Shown here: positions 43,662-51,966 of the stretch, one piece after another
Numbering within the stretch: position 1 is the stretch's first letter
How the letters are laid out: the number at the start of each line of letters is the position of its first letter
From: SIG440 sp045120135
GTDB taxonomy: Bacteria; Bacillota; Clostridia; Monoglobales; Monoglobaceae
NCBI GenBank assembly: GCA_045120135.1
Contig: JBGVEN010000017.1
Location: 75,236-139,235, forward strand
Length of the DNA: 64,000 nucleotides
Direction: 5' to 3'
Position numbers and translations under genes: made by a program
Notes under the pieces: model-generated
Seen by the model: the letters and a program-made list of their open reading frames with translations, nothing else
What the model was told of the DNA's origin: nothing
Database searches by the model: none

Positions 43662-45512
43662 TTATTCACCTAAAACTTCTGTAATTTTTTTTGCAATTTG
43701 CTCAGGAGTCAGGCCGGCACGCATTTTTTGCTGTGCAACAGTCCCCTGCATAAGCGGTTTGTCGGGAAATGCAAACCCTAGAACCTCGCCACCGTATTCC
43801 TTGCGGACAGCTGCGGCAAGACCGCCGATTTCTACATTATCTTCAATAACCGTCACAAGTTTGCAATCCTTTACGGCTTCCCTGAAAAGCTCACTGTCAA
43901 AGGGTTTTAAAAATCTTGCGTTCATAACCTTGGCGGATATATTCTTTTCGCTTAAAAGCTTTGCTGTGCAAACAGCATCTTGCACCGTGCTGCCAAGCGC
44001 AACTAAAAGTATATCACCGTCTTTAATGCAAAGCGTACCTTTGCCGAATTCAACAGACTCACCGCCATAATGCTTTGTATCTGCAACACCTTTCGGGTAT
44101 CTTATTGCAACAGGTCCGGTGCAATCACTTAGTGCAATTCGCAGCATCTCTCGCATCTCTGCTTCGTTTGCAGGTGCCATAATCGTCATATTCGGTATAT
44201 GCGAAAGGTACGAAAGGTCGTATATTCCCTGATGGGTTTCACCATCATTTCCTGTTGCTCCGGCACGGTCAATTGCAAAAACTGCGTGCAAATTCTGAAG
44301 TGCCACATCGTGCAAAAGCTGGTCATAGCCTCTTTGGAGAAAGGTTGAATATACAGCAAATACGGGGATAAGTCCACCTTTTGCAAGAGCTGCAGAGAAT
44401 GTAACTGCGTGTTGCTCAGCAATTCCCGTGTCAAAAAATCTGTCGGGGAATTCCTTTGCAAATTTTGAAAGTCCTGTCCCGTCCGGCATTGCGGCAGTAA
44501 CTGCAACGATTTTTGGGTTGTTTCCGGCAAGTTTTAAAAGCTCATCGCCAAGAATATCTGAGTATGTTAGAGAACTACTGCTCTCGGATATGCCGGTGTC
44601 AGGATCAAACGAGTTTACTCCGTGGAAGTGCGAGGGGTCTGTCTCGGACGGTGTGTACCCTTTGCCTTTCTGCGTTACAGTGTGAACTATAACAGGATAT
44701 TTAAGACTTTTTGCATAGTTTAGTATTGCAACAAGCTCACCCAAATCGTGACCATCAACAGGCCCAAGATATTCAAGACCAAAGTTTTCAAAAAGCTTTT
44801 TTTGCAATAGTATTTTCTTTAAAATATGCTTGGATTTATGAATAAATTTTCTAAACGGCTCACCGATAATCGGGAGCTTATTCAGTAAGTTTTTAGTTTT
44901 TATCTTAAAAGAAATATACTCCGAACGGCTACTCAGCTTTTCTAGGTAGGCAGAAAGTCCGCCCACATTCTGGGAAATTGACATACCGTTGTCATTAAGA
45001 ATAACAATAAGAGGAGCACCGCTGCTGCCGGCGTGGTTCATAGCCTCAAAAGCCATGCCTCCGGTTAGTGCCCCGTCTCCGATTACGGCAACGGAGGATG
45101 CATCAATTCCTTGAAGCTCAAAGGCTTTTGCAAAGCCAAGGGCTGCCGAAATGGAGGTGGAACTGTGACCTGTGTTAAAGGCATCAGCAGGGTTTTCTTC
45201 GGTTTTGGGAAAGCCGCTTATCCCGTCCTGCTGACGAAGAGTGTTGAAGCTGTCCCTTCTGCCGGTAATGATTTTGTGGGTGTAGGATTGATGTCCTACG
45301 TCCCATACGATTTTGTCGGCAGAAAAGTCAAAAACCTTGTGTAGTGCAAGCGTAAGCTCCACCGTGCCAAGGTTTGAGGATAAATGTCCACCTGTTTTTG
45401 AAATGTTTTCAATTAAAAATTGGCGGATTTCCCCTGCCAGAACTTCAAGCTCGGGGATATTTAGTTTTTTTATATCAGCTGATGAGTTAATGTCATCAAG
45501 AAACTTTTTCAT
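43662..45512 (-). CDS. dxs: 1-Deoxy-D-xylulose-5-phosphate synthase
   Basis: First enzyme of the MEP isoprenoid pathway, joining pyruvate and glyceraldehyde-3-phosphate with thiamine diphosphate. The sequence has WDVGHQSYTHKIITGR near 70, the ThDP site GDGALTGGMAFEAMNHAG near 145, IAEQHAVTFSAALAKGG near 367 with the catalytic Glu, and DRAGATGNDGETHQGIYDL near 420. Length 616 is normal. It lies directly downstream of oapA and OLE RNA, the arrangement known from Bacillus halodurans. Confidence 0.97.
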   Translation of the reverse strand: MKKFLDDINSSADIKKLNIPELEVLAGEIRQFLIENISKTGGHLSSNLGTVELTLALHKVFDFSADKIVWDVGHQSYTHKIITGRRDSFNTLRQQDGISGFPKTEENPADAFNTGHSSTSISAALGFAKAFELQGIDASSVAVIGDGALTGGMAFEAMNHAGSSGAPLIVILNDNGMSISQNVGGLSAYLEKLSSRSEYISFKIKTKNLLNKLPIIGEPFRKFIHKSKHILKKILLQKKLFENFGLEYLGPVDGHDLGELVAILNYAKSLKYPVIVHTVTQKGKGYTPSETDPSHFHGVNSFDPDTGISESSSSLTYSDILGDELLKLAGNNPKIVAVTAAMPDGTGLSKFAKEFPDRFFDTGIAEQHAVTFSAALAKGGLIPVFAVYSTFLQRGYDQLLHDVALQNLHAVFAIDRAGATGNDGETHQGIYDLSYLSHIPNMTIMAPANEAEMREMLRIALSDCTGPVAIRYPKGVADTKHYGGESVEFGKGTLCIKDGDILLVALGSTVQDAVCTAKLLSEKNISAKVMNARFLKPFDSELFREAVKDCKLVTVIEDNVEIGGLAAAVRKEYGGEVLGFAFPDKPLMQGTVAQQKMRAGLTPEQIAKKITEVLGE

Positions 45513-45526
45513 ATAAACACCGCAAA

Positions 45527-46111
45527 TTATTTTTTTCTTATGCTCAGAATGGTCAATACCTTAGATGCAAAGTATACAATAGAATTACTCCGTCTGATTG
45601 CAAAAGTCTTGCCCATTGCCTTGCCACCGACAGTCAGTGCAGCAGCAAAGGAGGTAACACCAAGGCTAAGTAAAAACCCGTTAACCGACGGGGAAATTTT
45701 TAAAATATACGCAACAACCGCTGCCGAGGCAGAACCACTGATGATACCGCAGATATCACCTACCACATCGTTGCAGAAGTTTGAAACCTTGTCCTTTGCT
45801 TTAATAAGTTCAATTGCGCGATCAGCATACCTGACACGCTTTGTCGCCATAGAATGAAATGGTGACTCCGATGCGGTGGTTACTGCCATGCCAATAATAT
45901 CAAAAACAATACCGGTAAATATGATGAACAGCAAAATACCAACTGCAATCCAGATGCTTACAAGGTTCATTATGCCGCTTGACAGCATATTGAATACGGC
46001 TGAGAGGGTAAAGGTTATGATTATGGTTTTTATTACCCATGCCTTGTCCGTTTTTTTTGAAGATGAAGGCTTAAACTTTACCTTCTGTTTTCGGGGTATG
46101 TCCTCTTTCAA
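45527..46111 (-). CDS. oapA: OLE-associated membrane protein OapA
   Basis: A protein of about 194 residues with four hydrophobic segments (near 27-47, 53-75, 118-140 and 145-165 from TTG 46111). It has a conserved-looking loop MAVTTASESPFHSMATKRV and a central AIELIKAKDKVSNFCNDVVGDICG. Its position directly after a 600-base structured RNA and before dxs is that of OapA (BH2780 in B. halodurans), the membrane protein that binds OLE RNA. Relatives are sometimes annotated as CorB-like. TTG 46111 follows GGAGTG; a start at ATG 46165 is possible but would lie against the RNA's 3' end. Confidence 0.85.
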   Translation of the reverse strand: MKEDIPRKQKVKFKPSSSKKTDKAWVIKTIIITFTLSAVFNMLSSGIMNLVSIWIAVGILLFIIFTGIVFDIIGMAVTTASESPFHSMATKRVRYADRAIELIKAKDKVSNFCNDVVGDICGIISGSASAAVVAYILKISPSVNGFLLSLGVTSFAAALTVGGKAMGKTFAIRRSNSIVYFASKVLTILSIRKK

Positions 46112-46139
46112 TTTAAATATCACTCCGGAAAAATAAAAT

Positions 46140-46763
46140 GTAATGAGAAATAAAAAGGGTAGCATATACAGTAAATCTTGTGCCTTAGGTCAGGTTGGAT
46201 TTCCCAAAGAATTACCGAATTGTCGCCAAAACGGAAGTTCCCTTTTAAAATTCTTTATGCGCCGTTACCGGTCAGCATTACCTGATTGCCACTGAGTACA
46301 CACTGCAATCCCGTATATGCACCGAGCCAAAGCCCGAGAACGGTCTAGGGGTTTTCCCCGACAGTCACAAACGTTCCTTAGCCTCTTTTGCAAGCATGGT
46401 TTCAAAAAGCAATAACTCAAACTCCGTGGCCGCGGAATATTGAGTCTGAACGATTATCCGCCATACCCACTCAAGGCAGGCTACGCTGTCCACAGCACCG
46501 AAAATGATACCGCAAGACAGGTTTTAACCTGAGGCGTATAATGGCGGGATGTCCCAACCGTTACACGGACACAGGCCTCCGCGGAAAAGGGGTCAACGCC
46601 CACATGCCGTTGCGGATCGCCCCTAAACCTTAACTCCCAGCACACGCCCACGACTGGGCGTCGCAAGCGCACACAAGGAACTTCATCGATATGCCCTTCG
46701 GTGAATTTTTAGGCCCACCCTGGGGAATGAAGTGACCGACTAGAATACCGTTACCCATATTCT
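46140..46763 (-). ncRNA. ole: OLE RNA (ornate, large, extremophilic RNA)
   Basis: About 620 bases with no reading frame of coding character, G/C-richer than the intergenic sequence around it, and full of helices. Examples (plus coordinates): ACGCCCA/TGGGCGT around CGAC (46644-46661), GGGG/CCCC around TTTT (46348-46359), and CAGGTT/AACCTG (46518-46531). Size, density of structure and gene order (OLE - oapA - dxs) match OLE RNA of Firmicutes, a membrane-located ribonucleoprotein linked to tolerance of cold, alcohol and Mg2+. A perfect promoter sets the 5' end near 46763. The 3' end is not defined by sequence and is placed near the oapA ribosome site. I could not compare it with the Rfam model. 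Confidence 0.88.
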
Positions 46764-46770
46764 CATCATA

Positions 46771-46799
46771 ATTATATCTTATTTAAATTGCAATGTCAA
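46771..46799 (-). promoter_or_regulatory. Perfect consensus promoter of the OLE-oapA-dxs operon
   Basis: Minus strand: TTGACA (46794-46799), 17 bases, TATAAT (46771-46776). It gives a start about seven bases further, at the first bases of the OLE fold. Confidence 0.92.
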
Positions 46800-46804
46800 C
46801 AGCG

Positions 46805-46841
46805 AAAAAAACAAAAATCCTTTGAAAACAAAGGATTTTTG
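46805..46841 (-). terminator. Terminator after argH
   Basis: A 13-bp stem (46812-46824 with 46829-46841, loop AAAA) followed on the minus strand by a T-run. It insulates the OLE promoter from argH read-through. Confidence 0.9.
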
Positions 46842-46858
46842 TTGGTTATATTCAAATA

Positions 46859-48229
46859 TTAATATAAATTCTTCTTGTAGTTTTCAATTACAGCCTTTAC
46901 GGTCTCTTTTGCGGGACCGCCAGGGATTTTTCGCATATTAACACAGGTTTCAAGAGAAATTGCGTCGTAGATATCGTTGTTAAAAATTTCCGAGAACTCC
47001 TTGAATTCTTCCATCGAAAGTGCATCAATTACGGTGTCCTTATCAAGACAGTAAGCAACCATTTTGCCAACAACTGCGTGCGCATCACGGAATGGCAAAC
47101 CCTTTTTAACAAGGTAATCGGCAACATCTGTTGCGTTGGTAAAACCGCCCTTTGCTCCCTGAAGCATCTTGTCCTTACGGAGACGCATTGTTGCAAGCAT
47201 TCCGGCAAATACGGGCAAACACATTTTAACTGTATCAAGTGCGTCAAATATCTGTTCTTTATCCTCCTGCATATCCTTGTTGTAGGCAAGGGGCAGACCC
47301 TTAATCATTGTGAGGAGTCCCATAAGACTGCCGAATACTCTGCCTGACTTACCACGGGCAAGCTCTGCAACATCAGGATTTTTTTTCTGCGGCATAATGC
47401 TTGAACCGGTGCTGTATGCATCATCAAGGTCAATAAACGAGAATTCGTGCGAGCTCCAAAGAATAATTTCTTCGGAGAATCGGCTGAGATGCGCCATAAT
47501 CATTGAAAGGACAAATGCCAACTCGCATACAAAGTCGCGGTCAGAAACTCCGTCAATGCTGTTATTTGTAATGCTGTCAAAACCAAGCTCCGCTGCCACA
47601 AAGTTACGGTCAAGGGGGTAGGTAGTACCTGCAAGCGCACCGCTGCCCAGCGGCATAACATTCATACGCTTTCTCCAGTCCGAAAGACGGGAAAGGTCAC
47701 GTGAGAACATTTCGTAGTATGCCATAATATGATGAGCAAAGGTGATTGGCTGTGCTTTTTGCAGATGTGTATAACCCGGCATAATGGTGTCAAGGTTTTC
47801 TTCTGCAAGGCTGAGAATGGTTTTTAGCATATTTTTCAGCATTTCACCAAGCTCTTCCGCCTCGTCACGGAGGTAAAGTCTTGCATCAAGTGCAACCTGG
47901 TCGTTACGGCTTCTGCCGGTGTGCAAGCGTTTACCCACATCCCCGATTCGGGAAATGAGAATGGTTTCAATATTCATATGAATATCCTCGGCATCAATGG
48001 TGAATTCCACCTTGCCGTCCTCAATATCCTTTAAAATCTCGCCGAGAGTCTTTACGATAAGCTCGGAATCCTCTTTCGGGATAATTCCCTGCTTGCCAAG
48101 CATTTTTGCGTGTGCCTGACTTCCGCGGATATCCTGAGCGTACATACGACTGTCAAAACGGATTGACGAGTTAAAGTCGTCAACCGATTTATCTGTTGAT
48201 TTGGAAAATCTTCCGCCCCAAAGTTTCAT
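46859..48229 (-). CDS. argH: Argininosuccinate lyase
   Basis: Last enzyme of arginine synthesis, splitting argininosuccinate into arginine and fumarate. The fumarase/aspartase superfamily signature GSSIMPQKKNPD lies near residue 277. HTGRSRNDQVALD near 105 and TPGYTHLQ-type PGYTHLQKAQP near 155 carry the other active-site residues. Length 456 fits. It follows argG on the same strand with a hairpin in between. Confidence 0.97.
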   Translation of the reverse strand: MKLWGGRFSKSTDKSVDDFNSSIRFDSRMYAQDIRGSQAHAKMLGKQGIIPKEDSELIVKTLGEILKDIEDGKVEFTIDAEDIHMNIETILISRIGDVGKRLHTGRSRNDQVALDARLYLRDEAEELGEMLKNMLKTILSLAEENLDTIMPGYTHLQKAQPITFAHHIMAYYEMFSRDLSRLSDWRKRMNVMPLGSGALAGTTYPLDRNFVAAELGFDSITNNSIDGVSDRDFVCELAFVLSMIMAHLSRFSEEIILWSSHEFSFIDLDDAYSTGSSIMPQKKNPDVAELARGKSGRVFGSLMGLLTMIKGLPLAYNKDMQEDKEQIFDALDTVKMCLPVFAGMLATMRLRKDKMLQGAKGGFTNATDVADYLVKKGLPFRDAHAVVGKMVAYCLDKDTVIDALSMEEFKEFSEIFNNDIYDAISLETCVNMRKIPGGPAKETVKAVIENYKKNLY

Positions 48230-48256
48230 TATATTATCTCCTGATTATAGAAAATT

Positions 48257-48279
48257 CAGGGGCATCAGAGATGCCCCTG
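48257..48279 (-). terminator. Hairpin between argG and argH
   Basis: A perfect 10-bp stem CAGGGGCATC/GATGCCCCTG with a 3-base loop. On the minus strand it is followed by AATTTTC, a weak T-run, so termination may be partial and argH may be expressed at a lower level. Confidence 0.55.
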
Positions 48280-48304
48280 TTTTATGTTAGACCGAACTTT
48301 TGCC

Positions 48305-49519
48305 TTAAATTCCGTTCTTTTTCTTCATCATTGAACGTACCTTAAGCGGCAGACCGAAGAGGTTGATAAAGCCTTCGCTGTCCTTGTGGCTGTAAAGCTC
48401 CTTGCTGTCGCCAAATGATGCGATGTCCTCGTTGTAGAGTGAGAAGTCGGATTTTGCGCCTGCGGGTGTGCAGTTGCCCTTGTAGAGCTTAAGTCTAACT
48501 GTACCTGTAACATACTTATCCATCTCGTCGTACATAGCTGACATTGCCTCACGGAGCGGTGTGAACCACTTGCCGTCATATACCAGCTGTGAGAACTGTG
48601 TCTGTGTCATTCTCTTAAACGCCTGAGTGTCACGGTCAAGACAGAGGTATTCAAGCTCCTGAATTGCGGTGTAAAGAATTGTGCCACCGGGAGTCTCATA
48701 AACGCCTCTTGACTTCATACCAACAAGTCTGTCTTCAACGATATCTGCAATACCAACGCCGTTTTTGCCGCCAAGCTCGTTGAGCTTTTCAACCAATGCA
48801 ACGGGTGAAAGCTTTTCACCGTCAACCGAAACGGGAACACCTGCTTCAAAGCCAATTTCTACATAGGTGGGGGTATCGGGAGCAGCCTCGGGTGATACGC
48901 CAAGCTTCAAAAGACTGTCAAACTGCGGCTCGTTCCACGGGTCTTCCAAATCCATACCCTCGTGGCTGATATGCCAGATGTTTCTGTCGCGTGAATAAAG
49001 GTCCTTTTTAGTAACAGGAATTTCAATTCCGTGAGCTTCTGCATAGTCAACTGCATCTTCACGGGACTTGATATCCCAGATTCTCCAGGGAGCAATAATC
49101 TTAAGTGACGGGTCAAGAGCCTTGATGCCAAGCTCAAAACGAACTTGGTCATTACCCTTACCTGTTGCGCCGTGGCAGATTGCAACTGCGCCCTCTTTTT
49201 GGGCAATCTCAACAAGTCTCTTTGCAATAATGGGTCTTGCGTGAGATGTGCCGAGGAGGTACTTGCCCTCATACATTGCACCGGACTTAAGTGTGGGGAA
49301 GATATAGTCCTTAACATATTCCTCTCTCAAATCTTCTATGTAGCACTTAAGTGCGCCCGACTTAATTGCACGCTCTTCAAGACCGTCGGTTTCCTTACCC
49401 TGACCAACATCGCCGCAAACGCAGACAACATCGTAGTCGTAATTTTCCTTAAGCCATGAAATAATAATTGATGTATCCAAACCGCCTGAATACGCCAGAA
49501 CAACCTTTTCCTTTGCCAT
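48305..49519 (-). CDS. argG: Argininosuccinate synthase
   Basis: Joins citrulline and aspartate using ATP. The PP-loop motif AYSGGLDTSIII is at residues 9-20, followed by GVNPYY-type regions: HGATGKGNDQVRFE near 116, PWRIWDIKSREDAVDYA near 148, and GIADIVEDRLVGMKSRGVYE near 255. Length about 404 fits. ATG 49519 follows CAGGAGG. A promoter (TTGCAA-17-TATAAT) and two ArgR-like boxes lie upstream. Confidence 0.97.
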   Translation of the reverse strand: MAKEKVVLAYSGGLDTSIIISWLKENYDYDVVCVCGDVGQGKETDGLEERAIKSGALKCYIEDLREEYVKDYIFPTLKSGAMYEGKYLLGTSHARPIIAKRLVEIAQKEGAVAICHGATGKGNDQVRFELGIKALDPSLKIIAPWRIWDIKSREDAVDYAEAHGIEIPVTKKDLYSRDRNIWHISHEGMDLEDPWNEPQFDSLLKLGVSPEAAPDTPTYVEIGFEAGVPVSVDGEKLSPVALVEKLNELGGKNGVGIADIVEDRLVGMKSRGVYETPGGTILYTAIQELEYLCLDRDTQAFKRMTQTQFSQLVYDGKWFTPLREAMSAMYDEMDKYVTGTVRLKLYKGNCTPAGAKSDFSLYNEDIASFGDSKELYSHKDSEGFINLFGLPLKVRSMMKKKNGI

Positions 49520-49584
49520 TATAAAAACCTCCTGAATTGCCTTAACTTCAAGGCAAAAAATGCTTGTTTTATTTAACATTTTAT

Positions 49585-49613
49585 ATTATAATAGCATTGT
49601 TGGAAAATTGCAA
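49585..49613 (-). promoter_or_regulatory. argG promoter
   Basis: Minus strand: TTGCAA (49608-49613), 17 bases, TATAAT (49585-49590). Confidence 0.8.
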
Positions 49614-49629
49614 CACTTTTTTTAAAGTT

Positions 49630-49668
49630 TTTGTATTTTTATGCAAAAAAGTGAATTTTTATGCATTT
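49630..49668. promoter_or_regulatory. Two tandem ArgR-like boxes
   Basis: On the minus strand, AATGCATAAAAATTCACT (49650-49667) and TTTGCATAAAAATACAAA (about 49630-49647) resemble the Bacillus ARG box CATGAATAAAAATKCAAK. The common core TGCATAAAAAT repeats at a 20-base distance, about two helix turns. They lie upstream of the argG -35 and directly upstream of ruvC. Confidence 0.7.
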
Positions 49669-49707
49669 ATACTATTGAATATGTGAAAAATGTGAAAGGA
49701 AAGGCGT

Positions 49708-50193
49708 ATGAGGATACTTGGAGTTGACCCCGGTTACGCAATTGTGGGTGTCGGAACGGTGGATTATGAGGGAAACCGCTTTAAGGTGGTGGACTACGGA
49801 GCAATCACCACCGAAGCAGGCGAGGATATGTTTGACAGGCTCAAGGCGATTTATGATGAAATGACCAAGCTGATAGAATATGTAAAACCTGATGCTATGG
49901 CAATTGAGGAATTATTCTTTCAAAATAACCAAAAAACTGCAATTAATGTAGCGCAGGCGAGGGGTGTTCTCATCCTTGCGGCTAAAAACCACAATATTCC
50001 TGTTTTTGAATATACGCCGCTTCAGGTTAAGCAGGCAGTTGTGGGATATGGCAGAGCCGAGAAAAAGCAGGTTCAGCAGATGACAAAGGCGATACTGGGT
50101 CTTGCTGAAATTCCCAAGCCCGACGATACGGCAGATGCCCTTGCGCTGGCGGTTTGCCACGCACACACCGGCGGCAGAATGATGTGGGGTTAA
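49708..50193 (+). CDS. ruvC: Holliday junction endonuclease RuvC
   Basis: A 161-residue RNase H-fold nuclease that cuts Holliday junctions. The acidic active site is visible as D7 in LGVDPGYA, E in AIEELFFQ near 69, and the C-terminal D/H cluster KPDDTADALALAVCHAH near 138-151. AAAGGAAAGG precedes the ATG. It leads the ruvC-ruvA-ruvB cluster. Confidence 0.97.
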   Translation: MRILGVDPGYAIVGVGTVDYEGNRFKVVDYGAITTEAGEDMFDRLKAIYDEMTKLIEYVKPDAMAIEELFFQNNQKTAINVAQARGVLILAAKNHNIPVFEYTPLQVKQAVVGYGRAEKKQVQQMTKAILGLAEIPKPDDTADALALAVCHAHTGGRMMWG

Positions 50194-50273
50194 AATTAAT
50201 TTTGGACTTGTTTTTTATGCTAATAAGTAGTATACTATATTAATAGGTAATTTTTTGGAAAGGCAGAGGAAGT

Positions 50274-50879
50274 ATGTTTTATTATATTTCGGGTGAAATT
50301 GCCCTTAAAACAGACAGCTTTGCTGTGATTGATGCAGGCGGAGTGGGCTATCGGCTTTATGCCAGCACCAAGACCCTCGAGACGATGGGTGCGGTTGGTG
50401 ATTTTGCCAAGCTCTACACCTATTCAAATTTCAAGGCGTCGGCTGATGTTTTTGATATTTACGGCTTTGCAACCCTTGAGGAACTCAACCTTTTTGAAAT
50501 GATTATAGGGGTACAGCGTGTAGGTGCAAAAACTGCTCTTGCGCTGCTTTCCAATATATCCCCGTCAAAGTTTGCATTATGTGTTGTGACAAATGATTAC
50601 AAATACATAGCAAGCCAGACCCCCGGTCTTGGCGCAAAGGGTGCCGAGCGTATTGTTCTTGAGCTTAAGGACAAGTTCCGTGATGTGGATTTGGGTGATG
50701 TTTCAACCGACGACGCAATCGAGGTTTACCACGGTGGCACATCCGAGCTTGACGAGGCGGTCAGCGCACTCACGGTTCTGGGCTATTCGCCCGCCGAGGC
50801 GAAACGGGCACTCAGCGGTGCAAAGGGTACTGTCGAGGAGCTAGTAAAGCTTGGCTTGAAAAATTTGATGAAAGGTTAA
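50274..50879 (+). CDS. ruvA: Holliday junction branch migration protein RuvA
   Basis: A 201-residue junction-binding protein. It has the N-terminal OB-type fold (FYYISGEIALKTDSFAVIDAGGVGYRLY), two helix-hairpin-helix motifs (GVQRVGAKTALALL near 79; TPGLGAKGAERIVLELKDK near 114), and the C-terminal RuvB-binding domain III (AVSALTVLGYSPAEAKRAL). It is followed after nine bases by ruvB. Confidence 0.97.
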   Translation: MFYYISGEIALKTDSFAVIDAGGVGYRLYASTKTLETMGAVGDFAKLYTYSNFKASADVFDIYGFATLEELNLFEMIIGVQRVGAKTALALLSNISPSKFALCVVTNDYKYIASQTPGLGAKGAERIVLELKDKFRDVDLGDVSTDDAIEVYHGGTSELDEAVSALTVLGYSPAEAKRALSGAKGTVEELVKLGLKNLMKG

Positions 50880-50888
50880 AGCCTTGTT

Positions 50889-51926
50889 ATGGAATTTGAA
50901 AATGAAACCAGAATTGTCACTCAATCGCAAGTTAGCGGTGACAACGAAATTGAATATAGTCTGAGACCAAAGCTGCTTGATGATTATATCGGTCAGACAA
51001 AGGTTAAGGAAAACCTAAAGGTCTTTATGGAAGCTGCAAAAAACCGTGGTGAATCACTAGACCATGTTCTGCTTTACGGTCCTCCGGGTCTTGGCAAAAC
51101 CACATTGGCAGGGATAATTGCCAACGAGATGGGTGTAAATATCCGTATTACCTCCGGACCGGCAATCGAAAAGCAAGGTGACCTTGCGGCACTTCTTACC
51201 AATCTTTCGGAAAATGATATTTTGTTTATTGACGAAATTCACCGTCTTAACCGAAGCGTTGAGGAAATCCTCTACCCGGCAATGGAAGACGGTGCATTGG
51301 ATATAATAATCGGTAAAGGCCCGTCAGCCCGTTCGATACGGCTCGACCTACCAAAGTTCACGCTGATTGGTGCAACCACCAAAGCCGGTGCACTTACAGC
51401 ACCGCTTCGCGACAGATTTGGTGTTATCAGCCGCCTTGAGATATACAAAAAAGAGGATTTGGAGCAGATTATAACAAGGTCTGCCGGAATACTCGGCATT
51501 GAAATCACCCCTGGCGGTGCAGCAGAGATTGCATCAAGGTCCCGAGGTACTCCCAGAGTTGCAAACAGACTCCTAAAAAGAGTCCGTGACTTTGCCGAAA
51601 TCAAGGCAAACGGCGTTATAACCGATCAGGTTGCAGACTATGCTCTGCGAATGCTGGAGGTGGACAAGCTTGGTCTTGACTCCACCGACAAGCGAATGAT
51701 TCTCTCGATTATCAACAACTACGGTGGCGGCCCTGTGGGACTTGACACCATTGCTGCAACCATCGGTGAGGAAAGCGACACCATTGAGGATGTTTACGAG
51801 CCGTATCTGATGCAGATTGGGTTCATAAACCGCACACCGAGGGGTAGAATGGTAACAAGGCTCGGCTATGAGCACTTTGGGGTTCCGTTTGGCAAAGACG
51901 AACCGACATTGTTTGATGAAGATTAG
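50889..51926 (+). CDS. ruvB: Holliday junction branch migration ATPase RuvB
   Basis: A 345-residue AAA+ motor. Walker A is GPPGLGKTTLA near 60 and Walker B is FIDEIHRLNR near 112. Sensor 1 is IGATTKAG near 160, the arginine-finger region is APLRDRFG near 170, and the C-terminal winged helix has IGFINRTPRGRM near 315. Length and order after ruvA are standard. Confidence 0.98.
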   Translation: MEFENETRIVTQSQVSGDNEIEYSLRPKLLDDYIGQTKVKENLKVFMEAAKNRGESLDHVLLYGPPGLGKTTLAGIIANEMGVNIRITSGPAIEKQGDLAALLTNLSENDILFIDEIHRLNRSVEEILYPAMEDGALDIIIGKGPSARSIRLDLPKFTLIGATTKAGALTAPLRDRFGVISRLEIYKKEDLEQIITRSAGILGIEITPGGAAEIASRSRGTPRVANRLLKRVRDFAEIKANGVITDQVADYALRMLEVDKLGLDSTDKRMILSIINNYGGGPVGLDTIAATIGEESDTIEDVYEPYLMQIGFINRTPRGRMVTRLGYEHFGVPFGKDEPTLFDED

Positions 51927-51966
51927 AGATATTGCATAGATTATAATATAAAAGGATTGATATAAA

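Noticed and set aside
46481..46672. 63-codon minus-strand reading frame
   Set aside because: It lies wholly within the OLE RNA region, has no ribosome site, and its Arg/Trp/Cys-rich product looks random.
49520..49707. T-box or other leader RNA upstream of argG
   Set aside because: The leader from the visible promoter to argG is short and AT-rich with no specifier or antiterminator structure; DNA-level ArgR boxes explain the region better.
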